The notes beneath the pieces are model-generated. The model made no database searches and had not been told where the DNA came from. It was given only the letters and a program-made list of their open reading frames with translations. A DNA stretch of 64,000 nt from Flavonifractor sp. An100 (GTDB taxonomy: Bacteria > Bacillota > Clostridia > Oscillospirales > Oscillospiraceae): NCBI RefSeq assembly GCF_002161175.1, contig NZ_NFMA01000015.1, positions 1 through 64,000 on the forward strand, given 5' to 3'. Positions 39,421-47,696 of this stretch are shown here, piece by piece. Numbering within the stretch: the first letter of the stretch is position 1; each line of letters opens with the position of its first letter. The position numbers were made by a program, and so were the translations under genes.

Positions 39421-40722
39421 ATGGAACGATACTATCAGCCCGAGATCGAGTGTGCGTCTCGGGAACAGATCAAGGCCTGGCAGGATGAGCGCCTGGTCAA
39501 GCAGGTGCGCCATGTGTGGGACAACGTGCCCTACTACCGCAAAAAGATGGAGGAGAAGGGCCTGACCCCCGATGACATCAAGTCCTCCGACGACCTCTAC
39601 AAGCTGCCCTTCGTCACCAAGGCCGACCTGCGGGAGGCCTATCCCTACGGCCTGGTGGCCAAGCCGCTGAAGGACTGTGTGCGCATCCAGTCCACCTCTG
39701 GCACCACCGGCAAGCGGGTGGTAGCCTTCTACACCCAGCACGACATCGACCTGTGGGAGGACTGCTGCGCCCGGGCCATCGTGGCCGCCGGCGGCACCAA
39801 CGAGGATGTGTGTCAGGTGTCCTACGGCTACGGCCTGTTCACCGGCGGCCCCGGCCTCAACGGAGGCAGCCACAAGGTGGGCTGCCTCACCATCCCCACC
39901 TCCTCGGGCAACACCGAGCGGCAGATCATGTTCATCCGGGACCTGAGCGCCACCATCCTCTGCTGCACCCCCTCCTATGCCGCCTATCTGGGCGAGACCA
40001 TGAAGGAGATGAGCCTGACCCCCGATCAGATCCCCCTGAAGGCGGGCATCTTCGGGGCGGAGGCCTGGAGCGAGGAGATGCGCCAGGACATCCAGAACAC
40101 CCTGGGCATCAAGGCCTATGATATCTACGGCCTCACCGAGCTGTCCGGCCCCGGCGTCTCCTTTGAGTGCTCCGCCCAGAGCGGTATGCACATCAATGAG
40201 GACCACTTTATTGCTGAGATCATTGACCCGGACACCGGGGAAGTCCTGCCCGAGGGCAGCAAGGGTGAGCTGGTGTTTACCTCCATCACCAAGGAGGCCT
40301 TCCCCCTGCTGCGCTACCGCACCCGGGATATCTGCATGCTCACCCGGGAGAAGTGTTCCTGCGGGCGCACCCATGTGAAGATGTGTAAGCCCATGGGCCG
40401 CTCCGACGACATGCTCATCATCCGGGGCGTAAACGTGTTCCCGTCCCAGATCGAGACGGTGCTCCTCAACCACGGCTACCCCGCCAACTACCAGATCATC
40501 GTGGACCGGGTCCGTTCCACTGACACCCTGGACGTCCAGGTGGAGATGACCCCCGAGATGTTCACCGACAACCTGGGCGAGATCGACCGTCGGCAGAAGG
40601 ATCTGGTGGACGGCCTGCGCTCCATGCTGGGTCTGGCCGCCAAGGTCACCCTGGTGGCTCCCAAGTCCATTGTTCGCAGCGAGGGCAAGGCCGTCCGGGT
40701 CATCGACAAGCGCAAGATTTAA
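39421..40722 (+). CDS. paaK: Phenylacetate-CoA ligase
   Basis: Adenylate-forming ligase of 433 aa interconverting arylacetate and arylacetyl-CoA. ATG 39421 (MERYYQPEIECASREQIKAW) has AAAGGA nine bases upstream; ATG 39412 is too close to it. Motifs: IQSTSGTTGKRVVAFYTQHD (P-loop), DIYGLTELSGPGVSFEC, LRYRTRDICMLTREKCSCGR, IIRGVNVFPSQIETVLL. In iorAB-paaK clusters it probably runs in reverse or serves as the ATP-yielding partner that releases arylacetate (inference). Confidence 0.95.
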   Translation: MERYYQPEIECASREQIKAWQDERLVKQVRHVWDNVPYYRKKMEEKGLTPDDIKSSDDLYKLPFVTKADLREAYPYGLVAKPLKDCVRIQSTSGTTGKRVVAFYTQHDIDLWEDCCARAIVAAGGTNEDVCQVSYGYGLFTGGPGLNGGSHKVGCLTIPTSSGNTERQIMFIRDLSATILCCTPSYAAYLGETMKEMSLTPDQIPLKAGIFGAEAWSEEMRQDIQNTLGIKAYDIYGLTELSGPGVSFECSAQSGMHINEDHFIAEIIDPDTGEVLPEGSKGELVFTSITKEAFPLLRYRTRDICMLTREKCSCGRTHVKMCKPMGRSDDMLIIRGVNVFPSQIETVLLNHGYPANYQIIVDRVRSTDTLDVQVEMTPEMFTDNLGEIDRRQKDLVDGLRSMLGLAAKVTLVAPKSIVRSEGKAVRVIDKRKI

Positions 40723-40738
40723 GAAGGAGGGACGCAGC

Positions 40739-41173
40739 ATGAGCATCAAGCAGATTTCCGTCTTTGTGGAGAATAAGCCCGGGGCCCTGTACGCCATGAC
40801 CGGGGTGCTGGCCCAGCACAAGGTGGACATGCGAGCCCTGTCCCTGGCGGAGACCAAGGACTTTGGCATCGTGCGCATCATCGTGGACAACGTCTATGAG
40901 GCCACCACCGTGTTGAAGGACGCGGGGTATGTCCATTCCGTCACCCCCGTGCTGGGGGTGCGCATCCCCGACATGCCCGGGGGCCTGTACCGGGTGCTCC
41001 AGGTGCTCACCGACGCCAAGGTGAACGTGGAGTATATGTACGCCTTTATGGGGGGCAAGGACGTCAACCACGCCTACATGATCTTCCGGGTGGCGGACAA
41101 CGCCGCCGCCACCGCCGCCCTGGCCAGCCGGGGCATTGAGGTCATCGACCAGGAGCAGGTGGTCAACCTGTAA
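40739..41173 (+). CDS. ACT-domain protein, tandem ACT, companion of paaK/ior genes
   Basis: Predicted 144-aa protein from ATG 40739 after AAGGAGG. Two ACT domains: residues ~1-68 (KQISVFVENKPGALYAMTGV LAQHKVDMRALSLAETKDFG) and ~70-144 (VRIPDMPGGLYRVLQVLTDA KVNVEYMYAFM). ACT domains bind amino acids, so this likely senses an aromatic amino acid or its product and modulates PaaK or Ior. It is the last gene of the operon, followed by a terminator. Confidence 0.93.
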   Translation: MSIKQISVFVENKPGALYAMTGVLAQHKVDMRALSLAETKDFGIVRIIVDNVYEATTVLKDAGYVHSVTPVLGVRIPDMPGGLYRVLQVLTDAKVNVEYMYAFMGGKDVNHAYMIFRVADNAAATAALASRGIEVIDQEQVVNL

Positions 41174-41190
41174 AGGGAAAAAGAGAGAGA

Positions 41191-41221
41191 GGGGAGCGCC
41201 GCCGGGCGCTCCCCTTTTTTA
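41191..41221 (+). terminator. Terminator of the iorAB-paaK operon
   Basis: GGGGAGCGCC-GCCG-GGCGCTCCCC followed by TTTTTTAT, 18 bases after the ACT gene stop. Confidence 0.92.
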
Positions 41222-41233
41222 TGAATCTGGAAA

Positions 41234-42898
41234 TCAGAACAGGCCGGAGATGACCCCGTTCTCGTCCACGTCGATGTTCTCGGCGGCAGGCACCTTGGGC
41301 AGACCGGGCATGGTCATGATCTCCCCAGTCTGAACCACCACAAAGCCCGCTCCGGCGGACACCTTCACCTTGGAGATGTGGATGGTGAAGCCGGAAGGTC
41401 GGCCCAACTGGGTGGGGTCGTCGGTGAGGGAATACTGGGTCTTGGCCATGCACACGGGCAGGGAGCCAAAGCCCAGGCTCTCCAAACGGGCCAGCTCCTT
41501 GGCGGCGGCGGGGGTGTAGGAAACGTCCGTTCCTCCGTAGACCTTCTCCACCACGGCCTGGATCTTCTCCTTGAGGGAGGCCTCCAGGGGGTAGGCAAAG
41601 GTGAAGGAGTTGGGCTGCTGGGTCAGGCGCAGCACCTCGTTGGCCAGGTCGATGCCGCCCTCGCCGCCCTTGCCCCACACCTCGGACAGGGCCACGTGGA
41701 CGCCCAGCTCCCGGCACTTGGAGCGAATGAGCTCCAGCTCGGCGTCGGTGTCGTTGACAAAGCGGTTGATGGCCACCACGCAGGGCAGGCCGAAGACCTG
41801 GGTGATGTTCTCCACGTGCTTGAGGAGGTTGGGCAGGCCCTTTTCCAGAGCGGCCACGTTCTCCTTGCCCAGGTCGGCCTTGGCCACGCCGCCGTTATAC
41901 TTCAGGGCCTTCACTGTGGCCACGACCACCACCGCGTCGGGGTGGAGGCCGGCGCAGCGGCACTTGATGTCCAAAAACTTCTCAGCACCCAGGTCCGCGC
42001 CGAAGCCCGCCTCGGTGACCACATAGTCGGCCAGCTTCAGGGCGGTGTCGGTGGCGGAGACGGAGTTGCAGCCGTGGGCGATGTTGGCGAAGGGGCCGCC
42101 GTGGACCAGAGCGGGGGTGTTCTCCAGGGTCTGGACCAGGTTGGGCTTGATGGCATCCTTCAGCAGGGCGGCCATGGCACCCTGGGCCTTCAGGTCGGCG
42201 GCGGTGACGGGCTTGTCGTCGTAGGTGTAGCCCACGATGATCCGGGCCAGCCGCTCCTTCAGGTCCTTCAGGCCGGTGGCCAGACACAAAACGGCCATGA
42301 TCTCGCTGGCCACGGTGATGTCAAAGCCGTCCTCCCGGGGGACGCCCTGCATCCGGCCGCCCAGGCCGTCCACGATGTTGCGCAGCTGCCGGTCGTTCAT
42401 GTCCACGCAGCGCCGCCAGGTGATTTTCTTCACGTCGATGCCCAAGGCGTTCCCCTGCTGAATGTGGTTGTCCAGCATGGCGGCCAGCAGATTGTTGGCC
42501 GCACCGATGGCGTGGAAGTCCCCGGTGAAGTGGAGGTTAATGTCCTCCATGGGCACCACCTGGGCCAGGCCGCCTCCGGCCGCGCCGCCCTTCACGCCGA
42601 ATACCGGGCCCAGAGAGGGCTCCCGCAGGCAGAGCAGCACATTTTTGTCCAGCCGGCGCAGGGCGTCGGCCAGCCCCACGGAGGTGGTGGTTTTCCCCTC
42701 TCCGGCGGGGGTGGGGTTGATGGCGGTGACCAGGATCAGCTTGCCCTTCCGGGGCTTGTTCCGCAGCGGGGTGATGTCGATTTTTGCCTTGTAGCGGCCG
42801 TAATATTCCAGCAGCTCCTCAGAGATCCCAGCCTGGGCGGCCACCTGGCCGATGGGAAGCATCTTGGCGCTCTGGGCGATTTCGATGTCAGATTTCAT
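41234..42898 (-). CDS. fhs: Formate-tetrahydrofolate ligase
   Basis: ATP-dependent synthesis of 10-formyltetrahydrofolate from formate, 554 aa, the usual size. P-loop [60 protein letters not shown] and [13 protein letters not shown] are family signatures, and [20 protein letters not shown] lies near the C-terminus. ATG 42898 follows AAGGGG. It supplies one-carbon units for purine synthesis or acts in the folate branch of acetogenesis. A ZTP riboswitch precedes it. Confidence 0.98.
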   Translation of the reverse strand: MKSDIEIAQSAKMLPIGQVAAQAGISEELLEYYGRYKAKIDITPLRNKPRKGKLILVTAINPTPAGEGKTTTSVGLADALRRLDKNVLLCLREPSLGPVFGVKGGAAGGGLAQVVPMEDINLHFTGDFHAIGAANNLLAAMLDNHIQQGNALGIDVKKITWRRCVDMNDRQLRNIVDGLGGRMQGVPREDGFDITVASEIMAVLCLATGLKDLKERLARIIVGYTYDDKPVTAADLKAQGAMAALLKDAIKPNLVQTLENTPALVHGGPFANIAHGCNSVSATDTALKLADYVVTEAGFGADLGAEKFLDIKCRCAGLHPDAVVVVATVKALKYNGGVAKADLGKENVAALEKGLPNLLKHVENITQVFGLPCVVAINRFVNDTDAELELIRSKCRELGVHVALSEVWGKGGEGGIDLANEVLRLTQQPNSFTFAYPLEASLKEKIQAVVEKVYGGTDVSYTPAAAKELARLESLGFGSLPVCMAKTQYSLTDDPTQLGRPSGFTIHISKVKVSAGAGFVVVQTGEIMTMPGLPKVPAAENIDVDENGVISGLF

Positions 42899-42929
42899 AA
42901 CAAATACCCCTTTCTTCCTGCGCCCTAAG

Positions 42930-43044
42930 GATAAAAAAAGGGCGCACCAGTTTCAGCTTAGTGCGCCCAGACGGTCGGCAAAAAGGACGCATAACGTCCC
43001 GCCATACTCCATGTGGTCGCTCCACTTCCGTCAGTTGTATGGCT
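42930..43044 (-). promoter_or_regulatory. ZTP/ZMP riboswitch (pfl motif) with transcription terminator, controlling fhs
   Basis: Minus strand shows CAACTGACGGAAGTGGA, GACCACATGGAGTATGG, a variable hairpin GGACG-TTAT-GCGTCC, then GCCGACCGTCTGGGCG, matching the conserved ZTP aptamer parts. The terminator GGGCGCAC/GTGCGCCC plus T7 shares its left arm with the CTGGGC end of the aptamer, so ligand binding should prevent termination and turn on fhs when ZTP signals folate shortage (known class behaviour). Confidence 0.93.
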
Positions 43045-43050
43045 GAATGT

Positions 43051-43079
43051 AGTGTATCACGGCCCCAACGCCCCGTCAA
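43051..43079 (-). promoter_or_regulatory. Promoter of the ZTP riboswitch-fhs transcript
   Basis: Minus strand TTGACG (43074-43079), 17-nt spacer, TACACT (43051-43056); predicted start near 43044, immediately before the aptamer. Confidence 0.7.
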
Positions 43080-43108
43080 GAGGCTGGAGGGGGAGAAAAT
43101 GTGGGCAG

Positions 43109-44038
43109 CTACAGGGGGTAGTTAAAGGGGCTGTAGCGCTCCTTGGTCAGGTCGATGAAGGTGCGGGCGGCTGGGGAGAGGAACCCGTTTTTCTTGTAGG
43201 TGACGGTGATGGGGCAGGTGAGGGGCGGGTCCCCGATGGTAAAGCAGCGCAGCCGGTCCAGATAGGGGGTGCGGGCGATGCCGCTGGCCTGGAGGAAGGC
43301 AAAGCCCATATTTTCCGCCACCAGGTTGATGGCGGTGGTGTTATTGGTGGTGATGAGGATATTCTGAGGCTCCAGATTGTGCACCGAGAAGGTGTTGTGG
43401 AGCAGCTTGGACAGCCGCCAGTCGGGGGGGAGCATGATGAGCCGCTCATATTCCAGGGCGCGCAGGTCGGGGAAGGGCTGGGGCTGGTCGTAGGTGCTCT
43501 CCAGGTCCTGGAGCAGGGGGTGGTCCCGGTGGCCGATGAGGAAGATCCGTTCCCGCATCAGAGTCTCATAGGTCAGGGCGGTCAGGTCGTCGGGGATCTG
43601 CATAAAGCAGAAGTCGGTGACACTGTCCTCAGCCAACTGGGCCAGATGGGGGACAGGGGCCTCGTGGAGGACCACCTGCACATCGGGATAGTGTTTGGTA
43701 AACTCGGGCAGCACGTCGGGCAGCAGGGTGGAGCCCCGCCAGGGGGAGACTCCAATGTGGAGCACCGGACGGCGCTTGTCCTTTAAATCCCGCAGGTCGC
43801 TGACCAGCTGCTGGTCCAAAAAGTTCTGCCGCTCCAGGTAGGCATGAAACACCTCACCGGCCGGGGTGAGGCGCAGGGGGGTGTGGGAGCGGTCCAGCAG
43901 CATAACGCCCAAATTGGCCTCCAGCTTAGCCAGGTACTGGCTGAGGTAGGGCTGGGAGAGGTAGAGCCGTTCCGCGGCCTTGGAAATGCTGCGCTCCTTG
44001 ACGATGGCGAGAAAGTATTCCGGGTTTTTGATGAACAT
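43109..44038 (-). CDS. LysR-family transcriptional regulator
   Basis: Predicted 309-aa regulator. ATG 44038 follows GGAGGTGGC; the in-frame ATG at 44053 includes that site. N-terminal helix-turn-helix MFIKNPEYFLAIVKERSISK AAERLYLSQPYLSQYLAKLE; C-terminal effector domain of LysR type. Neighbours are fhs, co-directional but behind its own promoter and riboswitch, and upstream a possible small RNA. No target can be named. Confidence 0.92.
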   Translation of the reverse strand: MFIKNPEYFLAIVKERSISKAAERLYLSQPYLSQYLAKLEANLGVMLLDRSHTPLRLTPAGEVFHAYLERQNFLDQQLVSDLRDLKDKRRPVLHIGVSPWRGSTLLPDVLPEFTKHYPDVQVVLHEAPVPHLAQLAEDSVTDFCFMQIPDDLTALTYETLMRERIFLIGHRDHPLLQDLESTYDQPQPFPDLRALEYERLIMLPPDWRLSKLLHNTFSVHNLEPQNILITTNNTTAINLVAENMGFAFLQASGIARTPYLDRLRCFTIGDPPLTCPITVTYKKNGFLSPAARTFIDLTKERYSPFNYPL

Positions 44039-44121
44039 GGCGCCACCTCCCATGGGTAAAAAGTTATTGCTTGTATTGTAACATACCTATTTGTGCTGGG
44101 GAAGAAAAACTTTTCTCTCGG

Positions 44122-44164
44122 CAAAATAAAAACCCCGGCCGCGTGTATGCTCACGGCCGGGGTT
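44122..44164 (-). terminator. Terminator upstream of the LysR gene
   Basis: Perfect 11-bp arms AACCCCGGCCG/CGGCCGGGGTT (44131-44164), followed on the minus strand by TTTTTATTTTG. It ends the SseB-like transcript or the candidate small RNA. Confidence 0.88.
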
Positions 44165-44272
44165 CTCCGCTGGGGATGCCTGCCCAGCGGATTTCTGGTG
44201 GTCAGAGTGGAATTTCATTGTGAGGGGGAAGAAAGCAGGGAGGTGTGAGGAGGAGTTACCCATCTCTAACCA
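44122..44272 (-). ncRNA. Candidate small RNA or attenuated leader upstream of the LysR gene
   Basis: About 150 nt on the minus strand starting after TTGACA (44301-44306), a 17-nt spacer and the weak -10 TAATCT (44278-44283), and ending at a strong terminator. It contains the hairpin CCGCTGGG-CAGGCAT-CCCCAGCGG and CT-rich single-stranded stretches. It could instead be the 3' tail of the SseB-like transcript. Not matched to a known family. Confidence 0.35.
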
Positions 44273-44356
44273 ACCATAGATTAGCACGAGCTAACTCCTT
44301 TGTCAACACCAAAATCGAGAAAAACGAAAAATTTTTCCGCAAGGGAGGGGGAGCCG

Positions 44357-44824
44357 TTAGGCGTCTTGGCCGCAGGAGGCCTGCTGGGCTTTTCTCTGGG
44401 CCAGATGTCCCACCATGGAGCGGTCAAAGGACAGGCAGCAGCCGAAGGGGTCCACCACAAAACCGGCGGCCCGGTTGTCCCGGAGGATCATGCCGGCGTA
44501 GTCATCGAAGGAGAGGACCAGCACCTGCTGGTTTTTGGGGCCGCAGAGCTTGCGCAGCTCCTCCCAGCCGGTGAAGGCAGGGAAGAAGGGCTGGCCGTCC
44601 TGATTGGGGAGCAGTTGGAACTGGATGGCGGTACCGGTGCCCAGGGCCTCCTCTGAGCCAGCGGCATCCGGGTCGGGGGTAATGGTGACCGGGGCGAGGA
44701 AGCGGGCGGAGGAGATGACCAGGTCCAGCACGGCTTCCCGGCTGGGCCGGGAGCTCTCCCGGTTCATCCGCTCCACGGCGGAGAGCAGTTCGGGATTGGT
44801 AATGGGTTGTTTCTGTTCGTCCAT
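44357..44824 (-). CDS. SseB-domain protein of unknown function
   Basis: Predicted 155-aa soluble protein. ATG 44824 (MDEQKQPITNPELLSAVERM) follows AGGAGGTCCCCT; the frame stays open far upstream to 45133, but that extension runs through the repeat and is not coding. The core resembles the SseB N-terminal domain: FQLLPNQDGQPFFPAFTGWE ELRKL and AAGFVVDPFGCCLSFDRSM. SseB-type proteins are widespread in Firmicutes with no settled function. It has its own promoter. Confidence 0.82.
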   Translation of the reverse strand: MDEQKQPITNPELLSAVERMNRESSRPSREAVLDLVISSARFLAPVTITPDPDAAGSEEALGTGTAIQFQLLPNQDGQPFFPAFTGWEELRKLCGPKNQQVLVLSFDDYAGMILRDNRAAGFVVDPFGCCLSFDRSMVGHLAQRKAQQASCGQDA

Positions 44825-44863
44825 AGGGGACCTCCTGAAAATGAAGTGCAGCATTTTGAGGTT

Positions 44864-44893
44864 ATTATAGGACGAAAGAGGGGGTACTGGCAA
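44864..44893 (-). promoter_or_regulatory. Promoter of the SseB-domain gene
   Basis: Minus strand TTGCCA (44888-44893), 18-nt spacer, TATAAT (44864-44869), 40 bases upstream of the start codon. Confidence 0.7.
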
Positions 44894-44978
44894 GGGCTGG
44901 GGCTGGACAAGGGAAAAAATGTGTGCTAAGATGCCTGTTGACGAGTTTCTTCCACACCTCGTCCAAGCACGGAAGGAA

Positions 44979-45109
44979 GCGCCGAATCCCTGAGCAGGGG
45001 AGCTAAGCCCGGAGCGGATGCGGGCAAACCAAGGAGGGCCGAAGGCCCGAGTGTTTGCCGGCGGAGTCGGAGGGGTTAGCGACCCGACCGCGAAGGGACC
45101 GAGGCGTGA
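44979..45109 (+). repeat. Structured dispersed repeat, copy B (upstream of the QueT-type gene)
   Basis: A 131-bp second copy of the element at 27486-27615, same orientation. The first ~45 bases differ from copy A at only about four positions, and GGGGTTAGCGACCCG is identical. The central stem is CGGGCAAAC/GTTTGCCGG with the tip GGGCC-GAA-GGCCC. It lies between the divergent SseB-like and QueT-type genes. Flanks share no obvious target duplication with copy A. Confidence 0.85.
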
Positions 45110-45154
45110 TCGGCCCACAGCCCCAGTAAACACCTAGGTTCTTCTGTGTTCGTT

Positions 45155-45170
45155 CGGTGGTCTCCCACCG
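45155..45170 (+). other. Short hairpin in the QueT leader
   Basis: CGGTGG-TCTC-CCACCG, 31 bases before the QueT start codon. Around it I do not find a recognisable preQ1 aptamer, so the leader remains unassigned. Confidence 0.35.
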
Positions 45171-45200
45171 TTCTCTAAATAAGAAAATGGAGGCTTTTTT

Positions 45201-45731
45201 ATGTCCAAAATGTCCAACCGGCACCTGACCCTGGCCGCCGTGCTGGCGGCGGTGTACGCGGTGCTCACCGTGGCCCTGCCCATCCCCCAGTACAGCGGCA
45301 TCCAGATCCGTCTGGCCGAGGCCATGACGGTGCTGCCCTTCCTCTTCCCAGCAGCCACCCCGGGGCTGTTCATCGGGTGTATCATCGCCAACCTCTTCTC
45401 TCCCTATCCCCTGGACGTGGTGTGCGGCTCCCTGGCCACCCTGCTGGCCTGCCTGTGGACCCAGCACATGCCCAACCGCTGGCTGGCCCCCCTGCCTCCG
45501 GTGATCTGCAACGCCGTCATCGTGGGAGCGGAGATCGCCTGGTTTGAGGCGGGCTTTACCGCCGCCTTCTGGCCCGCCTACGCCTTCAACGCCTTTACCG
45601 TGGGCCTGGGCGAGCTGGCTGCCTGCTACATCCTGGGCTCCCTGCTGCTCAACGCCCTGCCTCAGCTCTCCTTCTTCCGGGAGCTGATCCCCCAGCGGCA
45701 GCTGGAACGCTTGTCCCATCACAATTCTTGA
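45201..45731 (+). CDS. queT: QueT-family ECF substrate-binding membrane protein (queuosine precursor uptake)
   Basis: Membrane protein of 176 aa with five to six hydrophobic helices. LTLAAVLAAVYAVLTVALPI and YSGIQIRLAEAMTVLPFLFP AATPGLFIGCIIANLFSPY are typical of QueT S-components, which bind a queuine precursor and work with a shared ECF module encoded elsewhere. Preceded by ATGGAGGC. Transport of preQ1 or queuine is a family assignment. Confidence 0.9.
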   Translation: MSKMSNRHLTLAAVLAAVYAVLTVALPIPQYSGIQIRLAEAMTVLPFLFPAATPGLFIGCIIANLFSPYPLDVVCGSLATLLACLWTQHMPNRWLAPLPPVICNAVIVGAEIAWFEAGFTAAFWPAYAFNAFTVGLGELAACYILGSLLLNALPQLSFFRELIPQRQLERLSHHNS

Positions 45732-45749
45732 TCATACAGAATCGAACAT

Positions 45750-45796
45750 AAAACGGCTGTGCCGGACGTGTGGAGGTCCGGCACAGCTGTTTTTTA
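45750..45796. terminator. Bidirectional terminator between queT and the SLH protein gene
   Basis: ACGGCTGTGCCGGAC/GTCCGGCACAGCTGT hairpin flanked by AAAA and TTTTTT, serving two convergent genes. Confidence 0.9.
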
Positions 45797-45807
45797 TGCT
45801 TTTGGAG

Positions 45808-47676
45808 TTATTTTGGGGTGGCCACTAGGATGCGGATGCGGCCTCCGGCGGAGTAGCCGAAGCTGTCATACCACCCCTTCAGGGTGTAGTCGGAGGTGTT
45901 GATCTGGGAGAGGGTGGTGGCGTAGTAGGTCTGGTTGGAGGCGGTGTCCTTCAGCAGCACCTGAACGTCCTCCGCCAGGTCATACTCCTGATTCCCCGCC
46001 GTGGCGGTGAGGCTGGTCAGCTCGGTAATGGTGACGGAAGAGAGCTGGCGCATGCTCTTGAGCTGTCCGTCCTCATAGGTGAGGAGGGCGCCGCCAGTGG
46101 AAATGCTGTAGGCCCCGTTGGTGTTTAGGGAATAGGTGGTTCCATCCAGAATGTACTGGTAGCTGCCGGAGACGGAGGTGTCGGTGGAGTTTTTCTCCGC
46201 GTAGGTGACATAGGCGTAGGTCATGGTGTCGCCGGTGGCCTGGTCCAAAATGAGGCAGTCAATGTCTCCGTTGGAGTCCAGGGTGTAGTAGCGCACCTCG
46301 TCGCCGGAGAGTTTGCATCCGGCCAGACGGGAGGGGTAGATCCGGGCGTAGCCGCCGTTGGAGTCGGTGTCCAGAATTTCCACCGAGCCGGACAGGCCAT
46401 AGCCGGCGAAGGTGGAACCGTCGGAGGAGAAGGAGCCGGAGAGGGACTTTTCCTGTAAGCTCTTCAACGTGGTGCCCGACTGGGTGACGGAGACGGAGAC
46501 CAGCTTGCCGGTGGACTGGACGCCGCCGGAGTGGTAGAAGGTGCGGACGGTGCCGTCGGAGCAGGCCACCTGGGTGGAGGCCTGGACGCTGGTGGTGGAG
46601 GAGGATGCGGTGGAAGAGGAGGAGGCGGCCTTGGAGCTGGATACCACCACGCCGTAGTAAGTGGTCTCACTCTCATGGGGGGAGATGACGTCCACTACGC
46701 CCCCATTCATCCCCAGCAGAAGGGTGACCAGGTCACCCTGGGAGAACTGGCCCTGGCTGGAGAGTTTATAGGCGGAGGAGGAGGAGTCGATGTCATAGGT
46801 GACTCCGGCCACGGTGACGGCGGTGGGGGCGGCGGCGCTGGGGGAGAGGGAGGTGAGGGTGCCGGTGACCCGGGTGGTGTAGACCCAGACGGTGGACAGG
46901 TTGGCGTTGTAGTAGTACACGTCGTACTGCTCCACCTGGCTCAGGGAGCCTAGCGCCCCGTCCACATAGACCGTGGCGGCGGAGGAGGAGAAGGGGAGGG
47001 AGAGGGAGCCGCTGCCGGTGGCCACATAGGGCCCCTTGGTGTCGGCGGTGACCAGGGTGGCGTAGTCCACCTCGCCGTTGGAGATGGAGTAGCCCAGGCT
47101 GGTGCCGTAGGTAGCTCCGGTACTGTTTTGACACAGCAGCAGGTTGTAGAACAGCTCCACACAGTCGCTCCGGGTAAGAGTCTGGCCCTGGGTAGCGGTC
47201 ACATCATCCAGCAGACCGATGGCGCTGGCCTTGGACAGCTGGGCGGTGGGAAAGGAGCCGGCCAGGGAGGAGGAGTCATAGCCCAGCAGCCGCAGCAGGG
47301 CGGTGCAGGCCTCCTCCAGGGTGATGGATTGGTCGGGGCGGAAGGTGCCGTCCACATAGCCGCTCATCCAGCCCTGCTCCACCGCCAGGCGGATGTACTC
47401 GCTGGCCCAGTGATCGCTCTTCACATCCTTGAACAGGGACACCCCGTAGCCGCTGCCCACGGAGTCCCGGTAGGGGGAGGCGGCGGTCATCATGGTGACA
47501 AATTGAGCCCGGGTGACGTTGGAGGACAGGTTCAGATTGCCGGAGCTGTCTCCGGCCATGATGCCCAGCACCCGCACCGCTTCCAGCTTGGTAGAGCTGT
47601 CCACGGCCAGGGCGCCGGTACACAGAGACAAGGTCAACACTCCTGCAGTGAGGAGGGAAAGCAGTCGATGTTTCAT
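45808..47676 (-). CDS. Secreted S-layer-homology (SLH) domain protein
   Basis: Cell-surface protein of 622 aa. Signal peptide at 1-24 (MKHRLLSLLTAGVLTLSLCT GALA). SLH-like repeats at ~26-85, ~86-150 (FKDVKSDHWASEYIRLAVEQ GWMSGYVDGTFRPDQSITLE) and ~150-200 bind secondary wall polymer. The remainder is Ser/Thr/Gly-rich, beta-type, with a poly-Ser stretch around 340-370, and no recognised enzyme motif. It probably coats the wall or serves as an anchored surface protein. It is downstream of the MacAB-like genes with a 20-base gap, so may be co-transcribed. Confidence 0.9.
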   Translation of the reverse strand: MKHRLLSLLTAGVLTLSLCTGALAVDSSTKLEAVRVLGIMAGDSSGNLNLSSNVTRAQFVTMMTAASPYRDSVGSGYGVSLFKDVKSDHWASEYIRLAVEQGWMSGYVDGTFRPDQSITLEEACTALLRLLGYDSSSLAGSFPTAQLSKASAIGLLDDVTATQGQTLTRSDCVELFYNLLLCQNSTGATYGTSLGYSISNGEVDYATLVTADTKGPYVATGSGSLSLPFSSSAATVYVDGALGSLSQVEQYDVYYYNANLSTVWVYTTRVTGTLTSLSPSAAAPTAVTVAGVTYDIDSSSSAYKLSSQGQFSQGDLVTLLLGMNGGVVDVISPHESETTYYGVVVSSSKAASSSSTASSSTTSVQASTQVACSDGTVRTFYHSGGVQSTGKLVSVSVTQSGTTLKSLQEKSLSGSFSSDGSTFAGYGLSGSVEILDTDSNGGYARIYPSRLAGCKLSGDEVRYYTLDSNGDIDCLILDQATGDTMTYAYVTYAEKNSTDTSVSGSYQYILDGTTYSLNTNGAYSISTGGALLTYEDGQLKSMRQLSSVTITELTSLTATAGNQEYDLAEDVQVLLKDTASNQTYYATTLSQINTSDYTLKGWYDSFGYSAGGRIRILVATPK

Positions 47677-47696
47677 CTCACAGATCTCCTTTTCCG

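Larger units (their letters stand above)
44039..44356. other. Intergenic region with terminator and candidate small RNA
   Basis: The 318-bp gap holds, reading the minus strand, a TTGACA-containing promoter-like element (44278-44306), a pyrimidine-rich transcript region, a CCGCTGGG/CCCAGCGG hairpin (44166-44189 approx.) and a strong terminator. A 66-codon open frame on the minus strand (44087-44287) has no ribosome site. Confidence 0.6.

Noticed and set aside
44087-44287. 66-codon minus-strand open frame upstream of the LysR gene
   Set aside because: It has no ribosome site and its 3' half is the terminator hairpin; noncoding RNA or untranslated region is more likely.
44825-45133. N-terminal extension of the SseB-like protein to 258 aa
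   Set aside because: The extension crosses a clear promoter and repeat copy B; ATG 44824 has a perfect ribosome site.
45110-45200. preQ1 riboswitch upstream of queT
   Set aside because: An AGGTTC segment is present, but the pairing partner and A-rich tail of the preQ1-I aptamer are not; only a small hairpin remains.
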